This document shows, in pieces, positions 12,024 to 24,800 of a DNA stretch of 64,000 nucleotides (within the stretch, counting starts at the first letter, position 1; each line of letters starts with the position of its first letter). The DNA is from Pinus tabuliformis (Eukaryota; Streptophyta; Pinopsida; Pinales; Pinaceae), in the NCBI GenBank assembly GCA_031772625.1, contig CM062815.1:120288989-120352988 (forward strand). Direction: 5' to 3'. Under the pieces are notes generated by a model. It was not told where the DNA came from. It made no database searches and saw only the letters and a list, made by a program, of their open reading frames with translations. The translations under genes and the position numbers were made by a program.

Positions 12024-14026
12024 GTGATTCAATAAGACTGTGGAGTGGGTGTTGGATCTCCAACTTGTCATGAATTTGTTGATCAAACCATCCATTTTTG
12101 CATCATTCCACTCACCCATTGTCATCATTCTTAACCATATTTATTCATAAATGCACCAACTCCCACATAAATGTTTACATGGTTGTTTATTATTATTTCC
12201 TATATTTTTAATGAATTAATTAGGATTTTTCTTGGTTTTACTAATGACAGTTTGGCCAGTTCAAATTTTGTAGCTCAATTCAAGTTTTCATAGATATCTC
12301 TATGATTCAGGTAGCAACACCATTCTAGAAGGAAATATGACGCATTGAATTTGTTTCTAAAGGTTCCGATATGGATTTTTGTTATTAAAAGTTCACCCAA
12401 ATCACACTTGTGAACCTCCAACAAAAGATCAAAGGAGAAACACAACATTTTTGACTAGTCAACTATGGATGTAGTTTCTGAGCAGACGAAAATAAATTTG
12501 AAAAAACAAACATGGGTTTTCTTTAGAACGAGCCGAACTAAAATTTTAATGAGCATTTTCCTTCGATTCATTTTCATTTTGGAGATTTTCATAGTTCATT
12601 AAACCCCATTTTTGAATATTACATGGGAAAACAGTTTGTTGATGTGTCATTTAATGCACAATCAACAAAGATGCGAAAATGAGTTGTTCTTTAGAAAATT
12701 CATGGTATAGAGTTAACTTTTATAAGATTTTGGATGACCTTTGATCCAAAAATCCATCAAAATATATTTGATTTGATTTTCAAACTAATCTACAAATATT
12801 TTATAACCAAAATTGTAGCAATTAAACTCTGAATTTGTTGTTGCTTCAGAGCTCTATAAAATGATTGTAATATCTTTGATGAAGGGAGGTTCAGAAAGGG
12901 AGATGGAGATGTTCTATAATTCTGATCATGTACATATTTTTTTAATTCAATAAATTTTTTTCTTATTGTTTCCATTATTCTTTGATGACAAGGATGTGCC
13001 TATCTGACCAAGTCAAGTTTTCTAAGAATTTTTACGTCTCGTGCACCAGCAGGAGGCCCCCCTATTGTGTACGAGGATTTGTAACGTAGTTTCCTTTTTT
13101 CTCCATTTCATTTTTTTATTCTTTATGATCAGTGCACTATATTTTTACAACTTAAATTTACAATTATATTTCTCATTGTTTACTTGTTTTCTCACAGGTT
13201 CCAAGCACTTGAATAAAACCCAAAGTTTACCAAAACATTTATCATTATCTTTGGCAATTAGTCTTTACTCTTGCATTCAGATTCATATATATTTTAGGAT
13301 TTATCACACAAAATTATAAACATGAGTGAACTCTAAGTATCACATACATGAACCAACCTTTGAATTCTAAAGGAATCAATTTCAGTTGCTTTGATAGTTA
13401 AAGTTAAATACCTTGATTCCATAGGTAGTTGTCATGTATGGAATAATAGAATTTGATTTCTTTCAAATAGTATTTGCTTCCTTAGAATTAGAACTTAAAA
13501 GTTTTCAAGAATACCATAGATCAAAGTGTGACAGTATTTCATAGCATAAATTGATTTTGTTTTCTATAGATCATAGTTTGAAATGCTTTCCAATAGTTAA
13601 ATATGTTGCTTCAATTTCATTAGAATATATTCTTTGTTTTACTAGATTAAAATTATTAGTTTCTAGATTAATGATTTATTATTTTTTCTTTTTTTACTTC
13701 CATTAGAATAATTGTCTTCACTTTCATTATCAAGTGTGTGCATGCTTTGCCTAGTTTTCATCTCATTAGGATTCCATTACTTTCACTCAAAGAGTATAAT
13801 TTTCTTGCATTATTTAGTCATTAATTTCTTTGTATTACTAGTCATTTCGGTGTAAATGCATTAATCGTTAGTTTAATTGCTTTAAATAGAATAGAAGCTC
13901 TTTTAGACTTGAGATTGAAATTCAACGTCCTATCATATATTGTGGAAGTGTACTTCACAAGTATACGAACATTGTATTGGTATTTAATGACAAGTAATTT
14001 AAGAGTCAGTTAAATTACCCAAACAT

Positions 14027-14082
14027 GGGTACCTGGGAAGTTAGCCTAGAGGGTGCCTGGAGCCTTGGAGCAACATGAATGT
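14027..14082 (+). repeat. Dispersed 55-bp repeat, copy 2
   Basis: Second copy of the 11970-12023 segment, with only a few substitutions and in the same orientation. The sequences around the two copies are unrelated, apart from ATGAATGT at the downstream edge. Confidence 0.75.
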
Positions 14083-15173
14083 TGACTTTATACCTTGAAC
14101 AATAGTCTAGAGGGTACTTAGATCATTGAAGCAACCAATTTGGATTGACACTTTGGCCATGAGGACATGTTGTTGTCTAGGTTCTTGCCATGATAGGTAA
14201 TCAAACTCATGTGTAGAAGCCATCAAATCAAGTACCAATGCTTTATTGATCTTCAAAAAATTCTAAATTATGAGCATGATTTATGATAGCTTGGAATTTT
14301 TTGAGCTAACCCGATGAGATGTTCTAGTTTATGATGATTTGATTTATGCACTAACTTGGTTTGTTGTAGGAATTATGGAAAATTTTGAGTTCACTACAAA
14401 CATAGACTACTAATGAGGTATAATTTACATTCATTACATTTTATTTATGATGAGTCTCATGGGATTTGTGTGTCTATGATGCAGGAATAGACATGAGACT
14501 ACTCACTTTAGATGAACAAAGTTGGCCACAAGATGGAACAACAACCATGTGCAAAATCCAAATATTTCAAGGACGGGGCCATTCTGGTACACCGACACCA
14601 ATGGTGCCAACTTATTTACATAAGAATGCAATGATTGGTTGATAGTATTAAAGCAGGGATATTCATTAGTTTTGAGACCCCTCCGATGTGAGGAATCATG
14701 GAAGGGGGTTGACCATATTTCCTAAGGGACTGGGAAGCAAAGAAGGGAAAACCAAAAAATAAATTGGTTTTTGGTCATGAGCACAACTTATTGTAATAAT
14801 AAGCACATGGCGGTGTGGCCATAAACAATGGGTTGGGAATTGTTCACTAAAGGAACTAAGAATGCATGGTAGTGATTCCAAACATTGGGGACATGCAACA
14901 CTCCAGAGAAAGGGAAAAATATAGATCAGATTAAATATATTGAGCACCAAAATACTGCAAAAAAGGGGGGCCATTGGCAAATGGATAAATTTATAAATTA
15001 ATGATTACTGAGTGGTTGGGTGAGTCATGGTGCATATAGATTCTATTGTAAAATATGAAACAAGTTGTACATATAAAGCTCCATATTAGCTATGTTCAAT
15101 CTTTTAAGTAGTTAATCTTATTTCATATGGTCATTGAACACTGAGGACTGTGTTCCCCCAAGGGGGAGGGGTT

Positions 15174-15667
15174 TGTGACAACCCCTGGTTAGCCTCAATC
15201 ATTGTAAAAGAATTTCAATAAAAGAGGGTTGAGTGTAGGGACATGGGTTCCAGAGCTAAGGGGGAATATTTGTTGGGAATTTCTCTTGCTTTGTCATAGC
15301 CAAGGAGGCTAATAGGCATGAAACAACTAGGTAATAGTGATGTGGCCACATAGGGAGAAACCCATTGGTGGCTAGAAGAATGTAAGGGTGAGCTGGTCAT
15401 CACTGCAATAATAAATTAAACAAAAAAATGAAGAGGGAGAAGGGTGTGGACCAAGAGAGAGAAGGGTGTGGCCATACTAGGAAACAAAAACCTGGGATGT
15501 GGAATCAAACAAATATATATACATTGATACAAGGCTAGGTGACTCCCGAGGGTGATTTTTTGTGGATCCTACAAGACAAGGGACCCGTTCAGTTGAGACT
15601 CTACTTCTTATACTCCTGTAATATACTCATTAAAAGTATTGAATGATATTCAAGGTTTGGTCTAACA
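15174..15667 (+). repeat. Solo or 3' LTR-like unit with polypurine tract
   Basis: A purine run AAGGGGGAGGGG (15160-15171) stands directly before TGTGACAACCCC, as expected for a polypurine tract at the start of a gypsy 3' LTR. A matching end, TCTAACA, occurs at 15667, giving a 494-bp unit with TGT...ACA ends. An AT-rich TATATATACA near 15511-15520 could be its TATA box. No second copy of this LTR lies in the window and no pol sequence precedes it. It may be a truncated element or a chance structure. Confidence 0.45.
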
Positions 15668-16595
15668 TTCAAACACTATTTGTGCCCAAATTTCTCAGGT
15701 GTTCCTCCTTTTTAAGAAAGAGATGACTGTGAAAAATGGATATTGTTGGATGCCAATCCTCCATTTATTTATTTACTACATGCATGAGCAATACTAGTGT
15801 GGGATTCAATAAAAATAAGAATCAATGTTATGACATACTATGGAGAAGGAGAAGAGGATTGAATCCCCTAGTATTAATAATAAATTCCTTGTAGAAGGTG
15901 ATTATATTCCTCACATTATCAAACTAGAGGGCACGCCTCCAAGGCCCTATCCTCCTCCTCCTCTCCACAGACCTAAAGATTTCAAGTGCCAATATAGTGG
16001 CTATCCATTTACATTCCAATGTTATTGGAAGTCGTGGAAGGATGGGATTTTTGACTTCTATAAAGATGGGTACCCATGTTGTATAATAGTAATGGCATCA
16101 TGCATTATATTGAAATATTACTTAGTATGTAAATGATGGATCCAAGGTTACATAGTTGATGAATTGGGTAATATATTGGTTTTTATCACTAGTTGGATTG
16201 CACTATTGTTATTCCTACGGATCCTAAGAAAGACTGGATAAAAAGCTAAAGCTTTCGAGGAACAATAGTTATTATCTCTACATTCATTGATTATTGGAAT
16301 GTTGTGCTTTGTGTTAGGAATACCACCAAGTAAAACATGTTGTTGTTTTTGGTGGTGGTGTTTTGTAACACATAAATAAATTCTTTACTTAGTTACTTTT
16401 CCCTATGATATGGACTAGTGCATGTAACAGGAATATGGATAATGCTATCAAGATTTTTACCTTGTTTCTTATGGTGAGATGGGTACTCTGATCCAACTTT
16501 GGCCACAATAAAAAGTATATGCCTCTATGGAGAGGAGTCATCAATGAAGTCTAGAGGTTCCACTTGTCAGTTCTCTGAATTAAATTATCTAAATA

Positions 16596-19500
16596 TGGGA
16601 TTCATACTTGTCGGTACACTTGAGAACTCTAAAATCCCACAAGAAGGGTGCCAATAATTTGTTTATAAAACTTTCTGGAAGGTTGGTTGTAAAGGAGCCG
16701 GTGGGTGGAGATGGCAGACCTCTAGATCCCTTGACTCACTGTTTAATGAAGCCATCATCTGACTGAAGGGTGGAGGTAGTAGACCTCTGGTGCATATAAT
16801 AAATAGTGTATGGAGGTGGTTGTACCTTTGGAGTTTCTACTTCTGCCAGTAGTTCTAGGTATGACCCTTTGAAAAATCCCCTCATGCTCTGGAATCTGGC
16901 TCAGGGGTGATTAGGCTACAAGAAGGACCATTGTGCAACCCAGTCTATGGTTGGGTGGATAGTTGTAGTACTCAAGTTAGTTACCCAATTTGTATTTAGA
17001 TAAGTATCTAATTCCATTTCTGTGTGAATTAAAACTCATGTATACATTTTGGAATTATTTGGATGTCAACTAACTATGTGAATTTTCTCATGTTCAGATA
17101 GTATCCAAAGTTCTAGCATCTGAGTTGTTGATTTCCACATAATATAGTTATAATTATTGAATGTGACTATTAAAATATAAGTTTCTTTCTCTCTCAAGGA
17201 ATTTTTAGGGTTATATATGTACTTTCATCTTTTAACATCATTGTGGAATATGGACAAGAATGAGGTCTGTGAAAATTAATTGCTTTTACATTTAACCTAG
17301 TGTTTAGTCATTAATATGGACACATGCCCCCAATCAAATTAAGGCTTGTTGGTATTTTGGTGAAGATCCATACTCATGTTTGGAAATATAGTTATGTGAT
17401 AGGGAGCAGAGTGTCCCAACAATGGTTGTTTCCATTGTAATATTTGCTTGATCCTTTGAAGCTTCTTGGATGTGTTGTATTGCAAGCTATATAAATGACT
17501 ACTTAAGTATATGTTATAGTTTGGACAGCTAGTTTTGTTTGAATCATCTGTCATGGGTTATGTTTTTTTTGGTAATGGGATTTGCATATTTTTGTGGGTT
17601 ATGATTTTATGGTTCACTAGTTTTTGAAATACTTATTGATTATTTATCAAGAAATTGCATGAGATATCTTCTCATACTTTCTCAAAACTCACCTAAAAAT
17701 CCTAGATATCATTGTCAACGAGCTTTGATTTAACTAAACAAAGAGTAACTCTACTTGGATTAGTGCCTTTGTAATATTGAAATTTCTTGCAATATTTTCC
17801 TATGACAAGATGTAATAGCCCTAATTGTACAACACCAAAGCTAGCCCAATTTAGTGTTCAATTTTCACGACTAATTCCTTCATTATCTCATAGAAACTAT
17901 GGTAGAATAGTCTCACATGGACCAAGGGCTAATATGCACATGGTCATATTTATTTTGACAATGAAGGAAATGTGCTAGGATCTCATCTAATATATGTTGC
18001 TAAGATATAATAAAATTATGGTGTATGAGTTATCATCGCTCTTGGTCCTTAGTTATAGTAAATGTGCTCCTTGTCTTTGAATTCATGAATGAAATAAATA
18101 ATTCTCCTTTGTATTTCTATTAGCATCATTCATAAACTCTTTATCGATTGATGCTCTATGAAATGTATCAACGCTAAATTACTCATCATCCATTTTCTTT
18201 TAAAATTAGTGATCAATGACCACTATTCTAGAGCTATTACATTTCCACGAGGATTTGCTAATTTAGTTTCTATATGACTGTTACGAATTTCTCTATCCTT
18301 ACTCGGGGTGTTCTTAAGCGTTCTTGGGTGAATTTATGCTTACTGGAGTCGTATCCTTCTCCTTGAGCATTATTTTTACTTTTTGGAGTGAATTTGAGCT
18401 CAATATTGGTTGTCTAAGAGGCCATAGGCACTGGACAAGGCCATACATAGTTGTAGGAGATTGTTGGCATTCCACTTTTTCTTCATTCCCATAAATATTT
18501 TACTGTCGAATACACGTGTGCTAAATTATACAAGGTAAAGCATTTCTTGATGTGTATCCATGGTAGAATGTATTTTGGAGCATTATATTATAATGTTGTT
18601 AAATTGATATTCATTACTTGAGCGATTCAAATTATATGCTTCTCCACTGGTCTTGGGAATTGTTACATGAGAACCAATCAACTGTAATTATTCTTCAATA
18701 ATATTCAGAGGTTTTTCTATGCTAGAATGTTTGCATTTATCTTTATTGAGCTAATTCCAAACAAGGATTATCCACTCTCACTTGTTGGGAGACAATTTCT
18801 ACTTGTTTTAACTAGAGTTGTATCTTGCCGGATATTGGAATATTTAAGAGAGTTTTTGGTAGGTCTACATTACAAGAAGCATTGGCAATTGATAAATTGC
18901 AAGGAAATACAAGAATTGGATTCTTTGTTCCATAACCAAACTATTGTCATCCTGCCACAAGTCAATTTACTGTTCATTGAATCATTGATGTGTGAACTAG
19001 AGTGCCCAGTCAACCTTTTATTGAGTTTAGCAGTGTAGCCTCCACAACATTTATTGCTACCACTTGCATATAATCCTTGCTAGCATATAATTGAAAGTTG
19101 AATGGACATATTTACAATTGGATTGGTTCATGTGTGCATTGAAGCTTTAACCCGTTGTCTATTCCTCATAGTGGTGACTGGAACCAGAAAAGATCTATGG
19201 AAGTTATACTTGCAACCTAAACAAAGTACAAGCCTCTGTTGAAGCCACATTCTTATTTGGTCACTACCAATCTAAGGCAAGGTATACAAAACTCTTAGTG
19301 ATAGATAATTTAGATAATATTGATTTTCATTAGCCTAGTTGTTATTTCCATTGCCAGTTGGTTTTTGTGTGTAGACTACATTGAGAATGGAGGACTGGTA
19401 GCCTTAAGAAGTTAGAGAACTATGAACAAGTCTGAGAATAGAGAAGAACAAAGAAGTAAAAAGGTCCTTGTGTAGAGTAGAGAATAGAAGCCTAGTATCT

Positions 19501-19988
19501 TATTTTAGAACAAAGAACTCCATCCAAGACTAAGATAGAGAACTTAAAGTAAATTCCATAGAGGATTCGTGTTGGTGAAGCGTGTGGTCTATAAGTCCCT
19601 CATTTACGTATCAAGCTCTATCGTATCAGACATGTTGTGAGGTAGAGTTTGTTCTAATATTAGAGGGTTCTTGGATTTGGTTGTATATGAGAGATTCTCT
19701 CCAAAACAATGAGTCCATGAATTTTGAGTCTGAACTACTAACTAGTATGTGGGTGAGGAATTGAAGTAGATTAATGATTATCTTCTAGTTTTCCCATAGC
19801 ATGATTGACATTTTTCAATGTCAAGAGAGAATGCATGGTACATCTAGTTAACGAAAAATGACTTTGGTGCATCATATACACTTTAAAAGAAAAACAAAAT
19901 GTTTACCCCATTCTTGTAGCTGTAACATGAGAGTTAGATAACCTAGTAACCACCTCTCTTAATTAGATTGGTAAGGGGGTGTTTTACA
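16596..19988 (+). repeat. Long direct repeat, right copy (candidate 3.4-kb LTR)
   Basis: Collinear with 4631-8431 from TGGGATTCATAC to GTTTTACA. Marker segments include CTTGAGAACTCT, ACCTAGTGTTTAG, a 177-bp reading frame (17802-17978, matching 5970-6146) and TAGATTGGTAAGGGGGTG near the end. It has neither tandem duplication of the left copy. The last 40 bp are part of the 267-bp tandem duplication that begins at 19949. Confidence 0.55.
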
Positions 19989-20482
19989 TCTGTAATGTGA
20001 ATAATTCGGAAACATGGGAAACAACTTGTTCATTTGGAATGCGAAGAGGTCATAAAAAAGGAATAAATTGGAGGAACAAGGAGGAAAAGGGCTTTATTCA
20101 CTTTGGGCTCTTGGGCTTTCACTTCTGGCTCTTGGAATTTTGTGTTGGTTTTGGCTAGTGCAAAATCTGGAAAGAGTGCAACTGGATGTTGTATGTAGAG
20201 AGTGTGTTTGGATTTACCACCTTTCTTAATTAGATTGGTAAGGGGGTGTTTTACATCTGTAATGTGAATAAGTCAGAAACATGGGAAACAACTTGTTCAT
20301 TTGGAATGCGAAGAGGTCATAAAAAAGGAATAAATTGTAAGAACGAGGAGGAAAAGGGCTTTATTCACTTTGGGCTCTTGGGCTTTCACTTCTGGCTCTT
20401 GGACTTTTGTATTGGTTTTGGCTAGTGCAAAATCTGGAGAGAGTGAAACTGGATGTTGTACGTAGAGAGTGTGTTTGGATTT
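19949..20482 (+). repeat. 267-bp tandem duplication across the end of the right long repeat
   Basis: Copy one is 19949-20215 and copy two 20216-20482. Both start CACCTCTCTTAATT or CACCTTTCTTAATT and contain TTGGTAAGGGGGTG, AACATGGGAAACAACTTG and GGGCTCTTGGGCTTTCAC. The unit joins the last 40 bp of the long repeat to about 227 bp of the sequence beyond it. The copies differ at only a few positions, so the duplication is young. A polyadenylation-like GAATGAATAAAATAT follows at about 20575. Confidence 0.9.
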
Positions 20483-20776
20483 TATGTGGTATTGTTGTGT
20501 AACAACGTAGGAATTTCAAGCACTCTAAAGAATCCTCTTGTGGATTTGAATTCATGTATGTAACAACACATTCTGAATGAATAAAATATATTTCAAGTCC
20601 ATTATGAGTTCTTAAGGGCAGGTCTAGTATTGCTCTCTATTTATGTTCTTTGATTTAGCCTTTGGATTAGTTTAATACAATGGCCAAAATTAAATGGCTG
20701 GGGTTTTGCGCTCTATAACAATGATTCTAGGTTTGTATTTTTCGTGAAATCTACAAAAGCATAGATTGTGTCAAAC

Positions 20777-21122
20777 AATAATACTAAAACCTTCATAATA
20801 TGACAATGATAGAACAAGGGAAAATGAAAAACTAATATTTGAAACACTAAAAGATTCTAAATATCACCATACACATAAAATTATTAAGATGGATAACAAT
20901 GATTAGTAATGAACATGTTACTAGGAACATGTTGACCTTATGGATAAAGAAGTTAATAAGGATGTTGCATATAGTCTAGTGGAGGTAAGGCTATGAACAA
21001 TAAAGTTTTAAGTGAGAGCTTAGTAAAGAAGGATGCAAGAAACAAGTGCAAGTAGTGCACAAGCATATCAACACAAATAGCCTTAATCCGACTCATGTTT
21101 GACTTGAGTTGAGTGCTACTAG
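20777..21122. repeat. Diverged direct repeat, copy 1
   Basis: Matches 21503-21880 in the same orientation with an offset of about 726 bp. Shared blocks include AACAAGGGAAAATGA, GAGGTAAGGCTATGAA or GAGATAAGGCTATGAA, AATAAAGTTTT and CTCATGTTTGACTTGAGTT. No coding content recognised. Confidence 0.75.
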
Positions 21123-21502
21123 TTGATGTGTATGTAAAAATAAGTAGTACTTGAAATGCATTAAATAGACAATTTCCCACAACATATGAAAATTTTTGTA
21201 AGTGAAACAAACCATATTTTTCTAGTAGAGCATCACTATCTATTTTTGACCCTAAAATATCTATTTATTTTAAATATTTTTCTCGAGTCTTTATTGTTTT
21301 CCCTATATTGTTTCATTATACTTTTTCTTTTTATTGAGACTATACAAGTTATAATCATAATACATCAACAACTAGTTTACAATTCTATGTAGTAATATCC
21401 TATTGACACAAAAAAGAAGAGTATAATGTCATACAAAAACTTGTAGAAAAAGGAAAAAAGTACATCATATATTCAACTTTCCACAACCTTCAATAAAGAG
21501 AA

Positions 21503-21880
21503 AATAATACTAAAATATTTGGAATATGACAATCATAAAACAAGGGAAAATGAGAAACCAATATTTGAAACACAAAAAAAATCTAAATATGACAATACAT
21601 ATAAGATAATTAACATGAATAATGATGATATGATAATGAATAAGTAACCATGAATATGTTGGCCCTGTGGCTAGAGAAGCTAATGAGGATGCTACATATA
21701 GTTTGGTGGAGATAAGGCTATGAATAATAAAGTTTTGATAGAGATGTTGGTAAAAATAATGCAAGAAATGTGTGCAGTAGTGCACGAGCATGTTAGTGTG
21801 CATATCTTTAATCGCAAAAGCATGTTAGTGTACATATCTTTAATCTGACTCATGTTTGACTTGAGTTCGAGTTCTAATAG
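21503..21880. repeat. Diverged direct repeat, copy 2
   Basis: Partner of 20777-21122. It contains an extra small internal duplication: AGCATGTTAGTGT..CATATCTTTAATC occurs twice near 21788-21846. It has no recognisable gene. Confidence 0.75.
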
Positions 21881-24800
21881 TAAGTAAAATTTGCAAATAT
21901 CATTCAAGGCTTAGTCAAACTTGAAATTAATTATTTTCCATATATTATAGCTCCATTTATGAAGTTCTTGGATTTTCTTTTATGATTTATACCTTCTTAG
22001 GAGGGAGGTAACTTCCTAGATTTTGATTACTAAGGGGGGTGTCATGGGTCATGTGAAAACTACCACCATTCTGTTTATAGCCACTTATTTGATTTGATAA
22101 ATCTTGTCTTTTATTTACAACTTTATCGAGCCATTGTAGTGCTTTGTAGGAATTTAACAATATATTTTGGGTTGTATTGGGATTCTTTCAATTTCTAGAT
22201 GAGTTTGCCAGAATTGTAAGCTTTCATCTACAATTATGGATAGAATATCGTGAAAAGATAAAAATTGAGTGGTCCTATCTTTGATGGCTTAGAATATTTG
22301 TTCTACGTGCATCTATTTTATACTAGATGTTTTGGCTACTTCTCTTTTCCATAGGATGTTTCAATCATTTCTATTTTTTCAACTTGTTGAATTGAATTTC
22401 GTAGGAAATTTAGGTGAATGTTTGAGGATGTTATTTGCAGAATGTTCAAGTGACTAAATGAATTTAGTAGCTATGGCCCTAGTTCCTATTAATCATTGAA
22501 ATTAAATGTTGCAGTTGTGTTAATGCAAAACTAATAATGCATACTCAAATGTAAATCTACAATCATATCCTACCTTCATTTCTCTTAAACTCCTTGCAAT
22601 CATTGTTTTATTAATTAAATCCAAATCTAACTCTTAGGTGGCTTACATGTTTGCACTTAAAATTTTGTTGGTGTAATATGGGACAATTATTTGTGCTAAA
22701 GTTAATTATTAGGTGGTGTCAAATTAATTTTATGTAATCATATTCATTTTTCTTGCCATTGCCACTTGTTAAAACATTTTGTGAGAGTTATTATGCCCAT
22801 GGTGTCGAAGTGAGTGAATCCACATGTATATTCAAGAAAATCATATCAAATCCATGAAATGCATCAATCTCTTAAAATATAAAATTATTTTGATTACAAA
22901 CTCATTAATTCACAAATTAAGTGATGGATGCATGGAGGTCTTAAGGAATTTCTTAATTAACTTTATAAAATAATGAGAAAAATAAGTTAATGATTCAATT
23001 TGTTTTTTTAAAATTAAATTTACCATCTATTTTATCAATTATATATATTTTAATGTAAGTGAAATCATTAATCAGAATTAAATACATTATCTTTTACAAT
23101 TTTACACCAAACTGTTAGCACAAGAAACCTCCCTTAGGTAAGGATTGAGAACCTTAACAGATCGAAGGCATACTATCAACAAGAAGCACTCATTCAAGTA
23201 AGGAAACTATGAAAATTTCTAAAGTTGGGTTTAGGGAGAATACTCGGAGGTCCTACGTTTGATGTTGATCCCATAGGGTCCAAACCCTCTTCTTCCTCCA
23301 ATGCGTTTAGACCTGCAACATAAACCAGAGAAGCATATACATAGAAAAAATTTCAAATAATGTGAATATTAAACATGTTAGATCATCAAGTATAGATATA
23401 TAAAGAATATGTTAGACATGAATTATAAAAACATGAGATCAAAACATTTTAGGAACAAGACAAAGCTTCTTTATTGACATAAACAAATAGGAGTGGAAGA
23501 ATACAACCTGATCCAACCACGGCACCAACGAACCTTCCTCTGGATCCGTCTAGCCCAAGCCTCAAAGATCACCTCGATATGTGAAAAATGATGTCATATA
23601 ATGGAAGATGAACATCTTTGCAAGGAAACAAGGGTTTCCTATGACTGGGAGTGTAGGAGGCATAGGGAAAATCAGACTTGATTTGGGGACAAAAGGACTA
23701 TAATGTCGATATCCTATCTCCTTCTATGTTTTAGGCCTTCCCATGAGGTGTATAAATACCACCAGAAATCAGTTGATTCAGTTAGGCCACGGGCTCCTGT
23801 AGGTGGGATTTCGGTGAAACCCGTAAACCCCGCTCGAAAAAATGGAATTTTTTTTCATATTTTAAATTATGTACGTGGGTTTGGTATTATGGTACTCGCG
23901 TGTAACATGCTTTTATAAGGATAGAGTCACGTATGGAATTTTAAAAATTGGTTTTTAATAAATGACCAAGTCTGAATGGGAAAGGGCTTCCCAAGGCCAT
24001 ATAAGATCATCATAACTACATGAGTGTTGAATAATACTATAATAGATGCCCCCTAATATATGATATCAAAAGTGGTACATGATGTATTAAACGTATTAAG
24101 TACAAAGAGAGATCATTTGAGAACCTGAGAGGAGATCACCAGATTCCGGCCACTTGAATACCTGTAGAAGGAATCAGAAAGAAGACTCATTTTTGAGGCG
24201 GGCATACCCATGCTCAGAGATAATAAATCATGTTCGTTTATCAAGTACAAATCAGATCCATCATGTATACATAACTATACAAGGACGATTGGAGAATACA
24301 TAGTGGATCGTCTAATCATAGTTTCAAAGGAGAACAACAAAGCTATTTGTCAATATCACAAATATAAGAAATTATTAATGATGCTCGAAGAATGTATGAT
24401 CACTAATACTACATAACTGGTCCTCATAATAGTACCATATCATATAGGTGGAATAATGGTACTGCATGCAAGTCGGGTGCCAAGATATATAATGCTGCTG
24501 AAATGAACTGCAACATATAAGGGTGACTTACTACACCGACAGGAAATTGAAAGGACTGACAAGCGGACTATGATGTTGACACAAACCGAGGTCTTCACCG
24601 ACCGCATATGGTACATTTCTACATGATGGGAATAAATGAGCTAAAGTTGATCATGTGATAAATTTTTTGATTACTGGTCATTGATGTATACTGTTAACAA
24701 ACATGAGACAAGTCACTGATAATGATGATGAGAGTCAAGGTATCCCCGTACAATCTAACAAGTGTGAATAAATGTGTTGAAGTTGAACACTTGAGAGAAT

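Larger units (their letters stand above)
8432..16595 (+). other. Interior between the long repeats, no pol genes
   Basis: About 8.2 kb of AT-rich DNA without any gag, protease, RT or integrase that I can recognise. It holds the inverted repeat at 9482-9654, the kinase relic at 9949-10529, a 55-bp dispersed repeat (11970 and 14027), a 19-bp tandem pair near 11891-11928, and an LTR-like unit at 15174-15667. If the flanking repeats are LTRs, this would be the interior of a large non-autonomous derivative (LARD-like) that has collected unrelated sequence. Outside the listed features I see nothing. Confidence 0.4.

Noticed and set aside
18727-19038. 103-codon frame in the right long repeat
   Set aside because: The left copy has several stops in the equivalent frame and I recognise no domain. 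Kept as part of the repeat only.
4631-19988. Confirmed LTR element with TSD
   Set aside because: The bases before 4631 (AACAA) and after 19988 (TCTGT) do not match and no polypurine tract precedes 16596, so I left it as a candidate.
22031-22050. Polypurine tract and LTR start
   Set aside because: The purine run followed by TG is suggestive, but no matching LTR end or second copy was found.
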